DNA of 19,548 nt from an uncultured Bacilli bacterium (GCA_910587065.1 CAJUMA010000021.1:1-19548), one strand, 5' to 3'. Positions 1-9,824 are shown, numbered from the stretch's first letter. Numbers and translations: made by a program. The notes: a model not told the origin generated them from the sequence alone.

Positions 1-3000
1 CAATAGAGGTACCTTCAATAATTGGAACAGATATAGGAATAGAACAAAAGGGAACGTTAAACTTTTATGATGGAGTAGTAGAAGGAAAAATAGGTATAAA
101 TGGAGATGTCGAAAAAACTCCAGAGGAATACTTTGTTTTTGTTGACCATAATGATGTAAAAGATGCCCAAAAAGTATATTTAGTTAAAGAATTAAATAGA
201 GCAGTAGCAAAAACTATAACAAATGGGACAGTGTATTACTTTAATTTACAAGATAGTATAAATTCGTCGTATTTAACAGGGTATAAAATATATGCCATAA
301 GAGACTTTGAGGCCCCTTATGAATTAAGTGTTAATGAAGGAGAAACTATCGAATTTGATATAACTGGTTATAATGTTTTAACAGGAAATGCCATAACAAA
401 TAATGGAATATTAACATTAACTGATAGTGGAGCAGAAAAAGGTGAACTAAAACCATCAGTTGCCATAACAAATAATGGAACATTAAATATTAATGATATA
501 AGTATTAGCGAGACAACTGATGCAAATGTAATAGAAAATACTAAACTTGTTAATATAAAAAAATCAGTAATAACAGCAAAGAATGGATATGCAATTTCTG
601 TATCAGGGGAAGCTTCATTAAATATGGATGATGAAAGTTATTTATATGCTGATAAATGTGCTTTGTATTTACATGATATAGATTTTACGGTAGATAGTGG
701 AAATATTAGAGGAATCTATATCGAAACTACAGCTTCTTTAACAATAGAAGGCGGACATATTACAGGAACAAATTCAATTTATGCAGTAAATAACAAAAAC
801 AAAGCAACTATGACTGGCGGTACGATTAGTAATGATTCAGGTATTGGAGTACTAAATTATAGTAGTAATAATACTTTTGAATTCATTAACGGAAATATAA
901 TTGCTAATCGAGGAATAAACGGTGGAAATACAACTATTAGTGGTGGAACAATATATGCTCATACTGGTGTATATGGTGGTACATTAACTATGACTAGAGG
1001 AGAAATAATTTCATCTAATACAGGTATAAATGGTGCAACAATAACTATAAGTGGAGGTCATATTGAAGTAACTAGTGAGGGAGTTCATGCAATGGAAGGT
1101 GTCTCTGGGACAATCAATAAACTTACTATTGATTCCGAAGTGCATGGTATATTCTTAAAAAGATCTAATAAGCTTACTGTTAATGATATTATTATAAATT
1201 CAAAAGGGGAAGGGATTTATACTTATGGTGCTACATTGAATTTCTATGGTGGAGAAATACATTCAAAAATAGCTCTATATTATACTGGTTCCAGTAATTG
1301 CTTTATATATGACGGTATTATAGAAGGAAGTAATTACGGAATTTATAATACTTCTTATAATGATATTACTATTGGAACGAAAGATAATGATGTTAAAGAC
1401 AGTCCTGTTATAATTGGTGGTCTTTACGGAATTTATAATTCAAATAGTACAGCAAAAATAAAGTACTATGATGGCATAATAAAAGGTGTTACAGATGCAA
1501 CATTAACTGATTATTCTGAGCTAGAAGAAGGAATGGCAGTTCTAGCCGGAGAAGAAACTATTGGAGACAATGTGTATACAACAAATGAATTAACTGCAAT
1601 GAAAAACTTTTTAAAGGTTGGTGACAGTGAGTATAACAGTTTTACTAGTGCAATTAACGCAACAGAAGATACTGGAAAAATAGAAGTACTAGATGATGTT
1701 GTTTTAAAAAGTCAAGTAGTGTTTCCTACTGGAAAGACAATAGTCTTAGACTTAAAAGGCTATACCCTTACTTCTCCTCAAACTCTTATAAATCGCTCTG
1801 TGCTTACGATTACTGATAGTAGTGAAAATAAATCAGGAAAATTAGAAATTAATATAAATAATAATGGTATTGAAAATAATGGTACTCTTACAGTTGAAGA
1901 TGTAACCATTAGAAATGATTCTAATCGAGCAATATACAGTTCAGGTAATTTAATAATTCAATCTGGAAATATTATTGGTAAGTCGGGAGTTAGTAGTAAT
2001 ACAATGACGATGAATGGTGGCGAAATTGTAGCAACTAATGGAATTGGGCTAGATGTATCTCGTAAAACTACGTTAAAAGGCGGAAAGATAACTGCATCTA
2101 ATGGTGATGGAATAAGACTTGGTTATTATGGTCCTTTAACAATTGAAGCAAATGAAAATGGAACAGATTTTGTAATAGATGCAAAGGATGGTATAAATAT
2201 TACTTATTCTAATGGAGTTGCCAATATGAATTCTGGTACAATAAATGCTCAAAATTCTGGAATAACAATGTCAAATGGCAAGTTTAATATGAATGGTGGA
2301 ACAATAAATGCCAATAATGGAATAAATGTTACAAGTAGTAGCACTTATGTTAATGTTTATGGCGGAACAATAAAGGCAAATAATAATGGTATTATTTCTG
2401 GACATGCAGAAGTTACTATTGGAAATAATGATGGAATAATAAATTCTACACCTTTAATTATAGGGGAAAATGGTGTTGTAAACTCTAGCAATAGTAAATT
2501 TTACTTTTATGATGGTATTTTTAGAGGTACAGAAAGTGCAATAAATGGAGACTATAATGCTCTTGCTGACAATACACTTCTTCATACAGAGAATGTTGAT
2601 ATAGACGGAACAACTTATGAAGAGGCAACATTGGTCGAACAGGAAAACTTTTTACGCGTAAATGGTGAAGAGTATAATTCTTTAAAAAGAGCAGTTGATG
2701 CAATTGAAACTTCTGGAACAATAGAATTAATAGCTTCATCAACAACAGCAACATCAACAACAATTCCAGATGGAAAAACAATTATATTTGATATGTGTGG
2801 AAATACACTAAATATGAATGCATCTTTAATAAATAATGAAAATTTAATATTAACGGATTCGAGCGATAACAAATCTGGTGCATTAATATTTAAAAACTCT
2901 AATACCATATTAGAAAATTTAAAGAATTTAACTATTCAAGGCGGTAAAATTGAGAATCTTGGTGGCCCAGCTATTAATAACAAAGCTAATATTGTGATTG

Positions 3001-5249
3001 AAGATGGAATGGTTAAAGGGGCCACTTATGGAATACAAAATAATGGTACAGTTAATTTAAAAGGTGGAACGATTAATGGTGTGACGGCAGGAATCAATAA
3101 TGGAAATGTAAATGTTGAAGGTGGATTTTTAGAGGGAAGTATTGGAGTTTGGAATTGCAAGCTTACAATGAGTGGTGGAACTATTCACACTAGTTCAACA
3201 GGAATTCTTGATACTATTGAAACGAATATAACTGGTGGAATTATAATAAGTGATAACGACTATGGTATAAAAATTCGAGGAAATAATGGTTCAAACTATT
3301 ATCACTCTATTTCGAACGTGATAATTCAGTCCAAAAAGAGTGGAATTGAAATAGGGCATTATGTTAATTGGACTCACATTTATCGTGCTAATGCGAATAT
3401 TAGAAATGTAACGATTAATACAGAATCTACAGGTATAGATGTGATTTCGGCTTCAAAAGTTAATATATATGACAGCACAATTAATGGAAAAACAGGGGTT
3501 TATTCTGAAGGAACTACAACTATAGTTGGAGGTAAAATTAGTGGAACTAATTATGGTGTGTATACAAGACAAAATAATTCAGGCTCTGGTACGATAACTT
3601 TAGGTAATAATGAGGATAATTATTTGAGCATACCTGAGATAATTGGGGATAAGTATGGTGTTTATAAAGAATCGGGTATTATTAATTTCTATGATGGAAT
3701 AATAAAAGGAGTAACAGAACCGATATATGGAACATACGATAGCCTAGTTACTAATATGACAATACAGGAAACAAATGTGGTTATTGAAGAGCAAACTTAT
3801 ATTGTTAATATCCTTGTTCCACAAACAGACTTTATAAGTAATGGCAGTACAAAATATAATAATCTTCAAACAGCTATAAATGAGGCAAATAGTGGAGATG
3901 TTCTTCAAGCTATTGATGATGCTTTTATATTTGAAGCAATAGAAATTGGTGCTGATAAAAACTTTAATGTAGATTTAAATGGACATATTTTATCTTTTAG
4001 TAATTCCATTACAAACAACGGCACTGTTTCAATTAACAATAATAGTGGAAGAACAGCTAAAATTTATAGTACAAGGGGTTCAAAAATTATAATTAATAAT
4101 GGCAACTTTACACTAACTAATGTTACTATAGATGATAGTGTAACAAGAAATAATCCTTTGACTAACTCAGATAATGCTTATATGAAAATAAAAAACTGTG
4201 ACTTTGTTGTTGATAAAGTGGTTGATAATAAGGGCGAATTAATAATTGAAGATTCTAATATAAAGGTTTCTGCAAGTAATTATTCAGTGAATAATACAGG
4301 AACAGCTAGTATACTAAATACAGATATGATTTCAACGAGAAATTCGGCTATTTATACCTCAGGTCCACTTAATGTCTTTGGTGGAACATATGTGGGATCA
4401 TCTAATAGCAATATAATATACGCAAATGCCTCTAGTGATTCTGATTTGTCAATAGAATCAACTACAGTAGGATCGGCAACAGTTAGAGCAAATATTTTTG
4501 TTAATAGCGGAACTGTTAAAAATATGAAAAATAATAATATATTCGGAAATATTGAACTTAAATCAGGTGTTCCAAGTGCTAATTTAGTGGGAAATAATAT
4601 AGTTATTAACAATCAAATTAATCGATATGAATTTATAGCGGTAAATGCCTTAACAAGTTTAATTGGTTCAAATAATACGATTAACATTGATGCAACAGGA
4701 GTTAACTATAAACAAACTGGAATTGCTTTAACAGGTAATATGGAATTAACAAATACAGAAATTAACATTATAGGTGGAAGTGTTGCTTGTGCTATAAAAA
4801 CTTCAGGTACAGATAAAACGGATACTCTAGATAACTTACACGTTAATATTATAAATTCCCAGAATGCATATGGAATGTATATAGATGGAAGTGATGTAAC
4901 ACTCAATGATTTAGAAGAAACAATAATTGATGTTGCGGGTACAAATGCTTATGGAGTTTATATAAATGGTGGTTCATTTACTATGGGAAGTAAAGATGCA
5001 TCAGAAACATCAGGAACAGCAGAATCAAGTGTATCTGTAACTAATCCATTGATACGTGCAATTGGTACAACTTCTGGTATTGGTGTAAGAAAAGTAAATG
5101 GATTATTTAATTATTATGATGGTAAGATAATTGGTTCAACATCATCTACACCTGACACAACAAGTTCAACAGAACCGTACTATGAAGTAGCAAAAAGAAT
5201 AGATTCTGAAACAGGATATGAATATGCTACTCTAGAATATATGAGGTAA
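1..5249 (+). CDS. Giant modular parallel beta-helix surface protein (5'-truncated by window edge)
   Basis: The frame is open from base 3, so the GTG at 231 is internal and the true start lies left of the window. At least 1,748 residues are visible. The protein is built of long modules. Each opens with a conserved entry (NFLKVGDSEYNSF near 1605, NFLRVNGEEYNSL near 2646, DFISNGSTKYNNL near 3828; a diverged one near 231) followed by a GKTI..DL.G.TL strand. Then come many short rungs of the type MNGGTINA or ISGGTIYA, and each module closes with a PxIIG..GIY...FYDGIIKG motif. Gly/Asn/Thr/Ile-rich rungs of this kind are typical of right-handed parallel beta-helix adhesins or pectate-lyase-like folds. 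No catalytic motif is visible. There is no LPxTG signal, no C-terminal membrane segment and no cell-wall-binding repeat; the protein stops just after a module boundary. A surface or secreted adhesin or glycan-binding role is inferred from fold and size only. Confidence 0.85.
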   Translation, partial: IEVPSIIGTDIGIEQKGTLNFYDGVVEGKIGINGDVEKTPEEYFVFVDHNDVKDAQKVYLVKELNRAVAKTITNGTVYYFNLQDSINSSYLTGYKIYAIRDFEAPYELSVNEGETIEFDITGYNVLTGNAITNNGILTLTDSGAEKGELKPSVAITNNGTLNINDISISETTDANVIENTKLVNIKKSVITAKNGYAISVSGEASLNMDDESYLYADKCALYLHDIDFTVDSGNIRGIYIETTASLTIEGGHITGTNSIYAVNNKNKATMTGGTISNDSGIGVLNYSSNNTFEFINGNIIANRGINGGNTTISGGTIYAHTGVYGGTLTMTRGEIISSNTGINGATITISGGHIEVTSEGVHAMEGVSGTINKLTIDSEVHGIFLKRSNKLTVNDIIINSKGEGIYTYGATLNFYGGEIHSKIALYYTGSSNCFIYDGIIEGSNYGIYNTSYNDITIGTKDNDVKDSPVIIGGLYGIYNSNSTAKIKYYDGIIKGVTDATLTDYSELEEGMAVLAGEETIGDNVYTTNELTAMKNFLKVGDSEYNSFTSAINATEDTGKIEVLDDVVLKSQVVFPTGKTIVLDLKGYTLTSPQTLINRSVLTITDSSENKSGKLEININNNGIENNGTLTVEDVTIRNDSNRAIYSSGNLIIQSGNIIGKSGVSSNTMTMNGGEIVATNGIGLDVSRKTTLKGGKITASNGDGIRLGYYGPLTIEANENGTDFVIDAKDGINITYSNGVANMNSGTINAQNSGITMSNGKFNMNGGTINANNGINVTSSSTYVNVYGGTIKANNNGIISGHAEVTIGNNDGIINSTPLIIGENGVVNSSNSKFYFYDGIFRGTESAINGDYNALADNTLLHTENVDIDGTTYEEATLVEQENFLRVNGEEYNSLKRAVDAIETSGTIELIASSTTATSTTIPDGKTIIFDMCGNTLNMNASLINNENLILTDSSDNKSGALIFKNSNTILENLKNLTIQGGKIENLGGPAINNKANIVIEDGMVKGATYGIQNNGTVNLKGGTINGVTAGINNGNVNVEGGFLEGSIGVWNCKLTMSGGTIHTSSTGILDTIETNITGGIIISDNDYGIKIRGNNGSNYYHSISNVIIQSKKSGIEIGHYVNWTHIYRANANIRNVTINTESTGIDVISASKVNIYDSTINGKTGVYSEGTTTIVGGKISGTNYGVYTRQNNSGSGTITLGNNEDNYLSIPEIIGDKYGVYKESGIINFYDGIIKGVTEPIYGTYDSLVTNMTIQETNVVIEEQTYIVNILVPQTDFISNGSTKYNNLQTAINEANSGDVLQAIDDAFIFEAIEIGADKNFNVDLNGHILSFSNSITNNGTVSINNNSGRTAKIYSTRGSKIIINNGNFTLTNVTIDDSVTRNNPLTNSDNAYMKIKNCDFVVDKVVDNKGELIIEDSNIKVSASNYSVNNTGTASILNTDMISTRNSAIYTSGPLNVFGGTYVGSSNSNIIYANASSDSDLSIESTTVGSATVRANIFVNSGTVKNMKNNNIFGNIELKSGVPSANLVGNNIVINNQINRYEFIAVNALTSLIGSNNTINIDATGVNYKQTGIALTGNMELTNTEINIIGGSVACAIKTSGTDKTDTLDNLHVNIINSQNAYGMYIDGSDVTLNDLEETIIDVAGTNAYGVYINGGSFTMGSKDASETSGTAESSVSVTNPLIRAIGTTSGIGVRKVNGLFNYYDGKIIGSTSSTPDTTSSTEPYYEVAKRIDSETGYEYATLEYMR

Positions 5250-5254
5250 AATAT

Positions 5255-5992
5255 ATGAATAAGAAGAAAATAATTATAATAATTGGTGTATTAGTTTTAT
5301 TTCTAGTATCTCTTATAACTGTAGGTCTAATTACTAAGAATAAATATAGTAAAAAGATTAGTAATCTTGAGAAAATACATATTCAAGAATTTATTAATGA
5401 TTATGGTGTTTCTTTAGAACAAGTGGATACTGATGAAACTAAAGAAAATGATCGTTATATAAGTTATGCTTTATATTATAATTTAGATGATACAAATAAA
5501 GTAAGTTTATCTAATAAAGAAATAAAAGATACAATAGACAAAGTATTTAATGTTAACATAAGCGAAGAAGAAATCAAAAATATTGGAATAACTCCATATT
5601 TATTAAATAATTTTATAAAGTATGATGTTACAAATGATACATATGAACTTGATATAAGTAACTTAAAGAATGCTGATATTGCTAAAATACCAATCATAAA
5701 ATATGAAATAAGTAAAGTAAAAGAAGTAAAAGAAGTAAAAGAAGATAGGTATGAAGTAGAATTAATGCAATATAAAGTTTCTAATCCATATGAAATATTA
5801 AATTATTATATGGATAAAAACGATTATGATACAAAAAATATATCTGATTATTTATCTGGTGATAAAAATATAAAAGTGATGAAAGAGGCTTTGGATTTAG
5901 AAGCATTAAGAAATATTCAAAATGAGGGTACTAAGATTAAGGCAACTTTCATAGTTAAAGATAATAAACTTTTACTTGACTCAATTCGTTAA
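5255..5992 (+). CDS. Single-pass membrane protein with extracytoplasmic domain, unknown function
   Basis: 245 residues. A basic N-terminus (MNKKK) is followed by one strongly hydrophobic segment (about residues 6-27) and a lysine-rich stretch, giving an N-terminal anchor with the remaining ~215 residues probably outside. I do not recognise the outer domain; it is rich in Asp, Asn, Lys and Tyr and has no cysteine or catalytic motif I can see. Residues about 155-163 are a three-fold KEV/VKE repeat coded by a 9-bp tandem repeat. The start lies 5 bases after the beta-helix gene, and its Shine-Dalgarno GAGG (5243-5246) overlaps that gene's stop region, so the two are co-transcribed and probably translationally coupled. 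A role in handling or anchoring the beta-helix protein is suggested by position only. Confidence 0.8.
   Translation: MNKKKIIIIIGVLVLFLVSLITVGLITKNKYSKKISNLEKIHIQEFINDYGVSLEQVDTDETKENDRYISYALYYNLDDTNKVSLSNKEIKDTIDKVFNVNISEEEIKNIGITPYLLNNFIKYDVTNDTYELDISNLKNADIAKIPIIKYEISKVKEVKEVKEDRYEVELMQYKVSNPYEILNYYMDKNDYDTKNISDYLSGDKNIKVMKEALDLEALRNIQNEGTKIKATFIVKDNKLLLDSIR
5717..5743 (+). repeat. 9-bp tandem repeat, three perfect copies
   Basis: Three identical head-to-tail copies of GTAAAAGAA inside the membrane-protein gene. The unit is a multiple of three, so copy-number change would lengthen or shorten the Lys/Glu/Val stretch without breaking the frame. Confidence 0.8.
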
Positions 5993-6020
5993 AAAGTATT
6001 TTATATACTTTTTTTCTTTT
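5991..6020 (+). terminator. Rho-independent-type terminator, AT-rich
   Basis: A 9-bp perfect stem (AAAAAGTAT at 5991-5999 with ATACTTTTT at 6005-6013) and a 5-base loop run into a T tract. It starts within the stop codon of the membrane-protein gene. There is only one G-C pair, so it may be weak. Confidence 0.6.
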
Positions 6021-6035
6021 GCAAGAACTTTATTA

Positions 6036-6064
6036 TTTACAACTTTATTATACTTTGTTATAAT
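6036..6064 (+). promoter_or_regulatory. Sigma-A-type promoter for the coiled-coil gene
   Basis: TTTACA (6036-6041), a 17-base spacer and TATAAT (6059-6064). Predicted transcription starts near 6071, upstream of the AGAGAGG ribosome site at 6077-6083. Confidence 0.75.
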
Positions 6065-6094
6065 GATATAAAGAATAGAGAGGTATATTTTGTT

Positions 6095-7921
6095 ATGGAG
6101 AAAATGATTAAAGTCATCAATGACAATTTAAGAAATGTAATAAGTGGTATTAAAGATCATAGAGCTGATTTGGAGAGTACTTTAGACTCGATTAAAAGTG
6201 ATATGTCTTTAAAAGTTAAAGAGGCCAACGCATATAAAAGTGATGTTGAAACTGCCAGAGCAATTGTATCTTCTCTTGAAAGCGATATAGCTGATTTAGA
6301 ACATGATTTAGAAGAACTGAATGATAAATTTGGTTCTAAGAATTTTAAAGAAATATTAGCTGCTGGTAATCGTGAGATTAACGCTAAAATCATTGAAAAG
6401 AAATCAGCAATAGATGAACAAAGTCAAATAATATTAGGCCTTACCGATAAGGCTCGTAGCTTAAAAGACTCTTTAATTGAATTAAGAGAAAGAAAAATGG
6501 TTACGGAAGAAAATCTACATAAAACAAAAATACTTGAAGGTTACTATGATACGAGAATTTCTGAGATAGTTAAGTTTGCTGAAGAAACTCCAGAAGAACT
6601 TGCAACATATAGGGAAGAAATTCCACAAGAAGAGTTAAATATTCAAGAAGATATTGATATTTCAAGTGTAATTGATGGTTCAATCTTTGAAGAAATTGAT
6701 GAAATTTCTAGTGGAGAACCTGATGCTGATATTTTAAAAAGTGTTCTTGCTAATCCTGATGAAATCCCTGTTTACGAACAAGAAGAAACTGTTGAACCAG
6801 TAGAAATTGAAGTATCAACTACTAATCAATTAGAAAGCATGATTAGTGAAGCTAAATCTTTTGTGGAAAAGAAGAAAAAAGAAAATGCAAAAGATTTAGA
6901 TAAAGAAGAAGATGAAGTAGAACAAGAAGAACAGGACGAGGGAGTTCAAGAAGATTTAGATGAAAATGTAGAAACTCCAAAAGTGGAAATTGAGGAATCT
7001 GAGGACTTAGAAGAAAAAGAAGAATTTGTTGATATTTATGTTGATGATGATGAATTAAAGGATGAAAAGCTTGATGAAACTGATTTAGATCCATTCTTAG
7101 ATATAAGAGGACTGCAAGAAGAACTTGGTTTTAGTGATGAAGAAGATGAAGATGAATCGGAATCTGGTGAAGTAGTTGATTTAAGCGTAGAAGAAGATGA
7201 TGGAGAAGTCATTAACATTGATGAAGAATTAATATCATCTGAAAAGGACTTTGATACAAATGATGAAGATGTAGCTTCAGAGTTTACTAAACTTGGCCTT
7301 GATATAAATATGTTTAGTATAGATAGTATTGATGCAATTAAAAGAGCGTTTGATAAAGAAACAGTGAAAGAGTTCATTAATATAATGAAGAAACATGATT
7401 TAAGTAAGGACTTAGTTTATACTAATCATAAGGTACTTACTGATGTTACTCCACAAAACTTAGATCAAATGTTAACATTACTTGAAAAAACTGATGGTAA
7501 TCGTGATGATATTGCACTTGCCTATAAGTATTTAGATAAGGTTAATGTATCTAAACTTGAACAAATAATTTTAAGTGATGTTGAACCTAGTTTAACATTT
7601 AGTTTAAGTAAAGCTATTGATGATGTTTCGGAAGATAATATTTCTGATGCTTTAGGCTTATCAAGAAAAGCATCAGAAATACTTAAGAAAACTGCTTCGA
7701 AAGAAGATTATAAAGTAATGAATACATTACCTGATATAGTTTTTGAAAATTATCGCGAAATAAAGTCACTTAATGTTGATAATTTAGAAGAGTGTATTTC
7801 TAAATATCCTCATAGGTTTGCTTTAACTCATAGTAAGTTCCATGAGATTTTGGATAAGTATGATACTGATGATTTAATTAGATGCATTAACAAAAATGCA
7901 GCTGTTATTGATAAATTATAG
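6095..7921 (+). CDS. Acidic coiled-coil protein, unknown function, probably cytoplasmic
   Basis: 608 residues with no signal peptide, membrane segment or cysteine-rich motif. Three regions can be seen. Residues 1-165 have long heptad-like stretches typical of a coiled coil. Residues about 170-395 are very acidic and of low complexity, with Glu/Asp runs such as DEEDEDESESGE, and are probably disordered. Residues about 395-608 form a helical domain of Leu/Ile-spaced segments that could be an alpha-helical repeat. Start: ATG at 6095 preceded by AGAGAGG about 11 bases upstream. It is a single-gene unit with its own promoter and terminator. The architecture resembles scaffold proteins, but I do not recognise the family and assign no function. 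Confidence 0.8.
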   Translation: MEKMIKVINDNLRNVISGIKDHRADLESTLDSIKSDMSLKVKEANAYKSDVETARAIVSSLESDIADLEHDLEELNDKFGSKNFKEILAAGNREINAKIIEKKSAIDEQSQIILGLTDKARSLKDSLIELRERKMVTEENLHKTKILEGYYDTRISEIVKFAEETPEELATYREEIPQEELNIQEDIDISSVIDGSIFEEIDEISSGEPDADILKSVLANPDEIPVYEQEETVEPVEIEVSTTNQLESMISEAKSFVEKKKKENAKDLDKEEDEVEQEEQDEGVQEDLDENVETPKVEIEESEDLEEKEEFVDIYVDDDELKDEKLDETDLDPFLDIRGLQEELGFSDEEDEDESESGEVVDLSVEEDDGEVINIDEELISSEKDFDTNDEDVASEFTKLGLDINMFSIDSIDAIKRAFDKETVKEFINIMKKHDLSKDLVYTNHKVLTDVTPQNLDQMLTLLEKTDGNRDDIALAYKYLDKVNVSKLEQIILSDVEPSLTFSLSKAIDDVSEDNISDALGLSRKASEILKKTASKEDYKVMNTLPDIVFENYREIKSLNVDNLEECISKYPHRFALTHSKFHEILDKYDTDDLIRCINKNAAVIDKL

Positions 7922-7946
7922 AAAGGATTAATCCTTTCTTTTTTTG
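7920..7946 (+). terminator. Rho-independent terminator
   Basis: A perfect 20-base palindrome (7920-7939, AGAAAGGATT with AATCCTTTCT) overlaps the stop codon of the coiled-coil gene and is followed by a run of seven Ts. Confidence 0.8.
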
Positions 7947-7983
7947 TGTAAATGAGTTTGTAAATTCACATTTTTTTCACAGT

Positions 7984-8007
7984 ATTCGACATATTGTTTG
8001 GTATAAT
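7984..8007 (+). promoter_or_regulatory. Extended -10 promoter with Spo0A-box-like motif
   Basis: TGGTATAAT (7999-8007) is an extended -10 element with a perfect TATAAT. There is no good -35 hexamer at 17 bases. ATTCGACATA (7984-7993) matches 9 of 10 positions of the reverse complement of the Spo0A consensus TTTGTCRAAT and lies just upstream of the -10. The promoter call is sound; the regulator assignment is speculative. Confidence 0.6.
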
Positions 8008-8039
8008 GGTTTTGAATACTGGGAAGGTGGAATGTTTTT

Positions 8040-9815
8040 ATGCGTATTAGATTATCAATGTTGATAACTATATTGTTATTAACATTTGTTCCTTCAATAG
8101 TTTTGGCTGATAGTGTTGAAATTGCTGGTTCGGCTGTTGCAATTAGAACACTTCCAGGAACTAATGGTTCACTAATTATTCGTACTAATCATGGAGATTC
8201 TTTTAATCTTTTAAGTAATGATAAGTTTAAAGATCAAGGCGGCTGTCCTGATGGCTGGTATAAAGTTTCCGTTGATGGACGAGAAGGATATGTTTGTTCT
8301 ACTTATGTTCGTGTTATAAAAACTACTGTTTCAACAGATCCTAGTGCTGTATCAAATTGTGAAAAAGAGATGTCTTCTAAAGGATTTCCTAAAGAATATT
8401 GGGGTGGATTGTGTAACTTACAAATAAATCATCCTAACTGGGTTTTTAATCCTGTAAATACAGGGTTAGATTTTAAAACAGCAGTGGAAAAAGAAAGTGC
8501 TTGTGGAAAAAACACTTTACAAACGACTAATCCAGAATATATAGATAATAGTTGTACATCAAAAACAGATTCTGGTTATGTACATGCTTCTCAAAAAGCT
8601 GTTGCTTATTATATGAATCCAGTTAATTTCTTAGATGAAAAAAATATATTTATGTTTGAGTCAAATTATATTAATACTGGTGTAAGCGATACTTCTTATG
8701 AAGCTATTGTTAATAGTAGATTATCAAGTTATATAAAATATTTACCGACACTTTCATCTGCGCTTAATGCTGCTTGTAAGACTAATAATGTTAATCAAGT
8801 AATGTTATCATCAAGAATTATTCAAGAGTTGGGTAGTACTGGTCTTGCAACATCAGGTAAATATAAGGGACAGTTACTTTCTTGTATATCAGGAAATTAT
8901 ACATCAAGATGGAACAAGTTTTATGAAGTAAAAGATGCTGCTGGAAATATTTTAGAAAAGCATAATTTAGATCATTATTATAATTTCTTTAATGTTGGTG
9001 TTTATGATGGCACTAACGGAGATGCTGCTTATCGTGCAGTTGAAGCTGCCTATAAAAGAGGATGGGGTGGAACAGGAAATCAAACGCAAGATTTAGTTCT
9101 AGCTATCGGTGGAGGCGCAAACTTCTTAAAGACTAAATATATGGATAAAGGACAATATACTGTATATGCTCATAAGTTTAATATCCATCCGAAGAGTTCT
9201 AGTAGTTTATATGTTAATCAATATATGACAAATTTAAAAGGTCCATCAGGTGAAGCAAGTATTGCTTATAATGCTTATAAAAATGCGGGAATTTTAGGTA
9301 GCCCATTTGTATTTTATATTCCTGTTTTTAGCAATGTAGATGTACCAATTGATAATTCTCCAGGGGGATCTATAGGAGATTCTAGTAATAATACGTCTAA
9401 TGGTATGAATACAGAAACTATTCTTACATCCTCAGGTTTAAAAATAAATGGTAGTTATTTAAGTGGTATAGAAATTGGTTCTTCTTTAAATGATTTAAAT
9501 AATAAGATTAATGCTTTAGGGGGAAGTTTAAGTGGTGTTGACTTAAAATCTAAGGTTGGAACAGGTATGAAGATAAATGTTACTAATGGAAGTGAAACTA
9601 AAGCATATACTTTAGTAGTTAAAGGGGATACATCAGGTGATGGAGTAGTAAATGCTCTTGATTTACTTCAGGTGCAAAAAGGTATTTTAGGAACTTATAA
9701 AATGAATGAAGCTCAAAAATTAGGAGCCGATACTTCAGGAGATGGTAAGATTAATGCTTTAGATTTATTACAAGTTCAAAAGAGTATTTTAGGAACTTAT
9801 AAAATAGTTCAATAG
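8040..9815 (+). CDS. Secreted SH3b / glucosaminidase with C-terminal type I dockerin
   Basis: 591 residues. Residues 1-23 are a signal peptide ending in VLA. Residues about 25-95 are a bacterial SH3 (SH3b) domain. Residues about 110-430 are a glucosaminidase-type peptidoglycan hydrolase: GFPKEYWGGLCNLQINHPNW, SRIIQELGSTG with E263 the probable catalytic acid, and a GQYTVYAHKFN / LYVNQYMTN block typical of this family. A Gly/Ser/Asn linker (436-458) and a small beta module (about 460-528) precede two dockerin repeats, DTSGDGVVNALD (530-541) and DTSGDGKINALD (564-575). Both have the Asp/Asn calcium ligands and the following LLQVQK helix. It should cleave glycan strands outside the cell and bind a cohesin; the next gene encodes one. 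Oddity: eight cysteines, all exported (see findings). Start: ATG 8040, followed at once by the signal peptide; GGAAGGTGG lies at 8022-8030. Confidence 0.9.
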   Translation: MRIRLSMLITILLLTFVPSIVLADSVEIAGSAVAIRTLPGTNGSLIIRTNHGDSFNLLSNDKFKDQGGCPDGWYKVSVDGREGYVCSTYVRVIKTTVSTDPSAVSNCEKEMSSKGFPKEYWGGLCNLQINHPNWVFNPVNTGLDFKTAVEKESACGKNTLQTTNPEYIDNSCTSKTDSGYVHASQKAVAYYMNPVNFLDEKNIFMFESNYINTGVSDTSYEAIVNSRLSSYIKYLPTLSSALNAACKTNNVNQVMLSSRIIQELGSTGLATSGKYKGQLLSCISGNYTSRWNKFYEVKDAAGNILEKHNLDHYYNFFNVGVYDGTNGDAAYRAVEAAYKRGWGGTGNQTQDLVLAIGGGANFLKTKYMDKGQYTVYAHKFNIHPKSSSSLYVNQYMTNLKGPSGEASIAYNAYKNAGILGSPFVFYIPVFSNVDVPIDNSPGGSIGDSSNNTSNGMNTETILTSSGLKINGSYLSGIEIGSSLNDLNNKINALGGSLSGVDLKSKVGTGMKINVTNGSETKAYTLVVKGDTSGDGVVNALDLLQVQKGILGTYKMNEAQKLGADTSGDGKINALDLLQVQKSILGTYKIVQ

Positions 9816-9824
9816 GAGGATAAT

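Noticed and set aside
231..233. GTG at 231 as the start of the large beta-helix gene
   Set aside because: The frame is open to base 3 and the upstream residues form a module end (LNFYDGVVEG) like the other modules, so the gene enters from outside the window.
2521..2908. Minus-strand open frames inside the beta-helix gene
   Set aside because: They lie opposite a well-supported gene, are of low complexity (Leu/His or Ser/Val rich), and have no ribosome site or family pattern.
5255..5340. The membrane segment of the second gene as a frameshifted C-terminal anchor of the beta-helix protein
   Set aside because: The second gene has its own ribosome site and ATG and is followed by a 200-residue domain, unlike a sorting or anchor tail.
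6852..7377. Minus-strand open frames opposite the acidic region
   Set aside because: They are Ser/Leu/His-rich mirror translations of GAA/GAT-rich codons, not genes.
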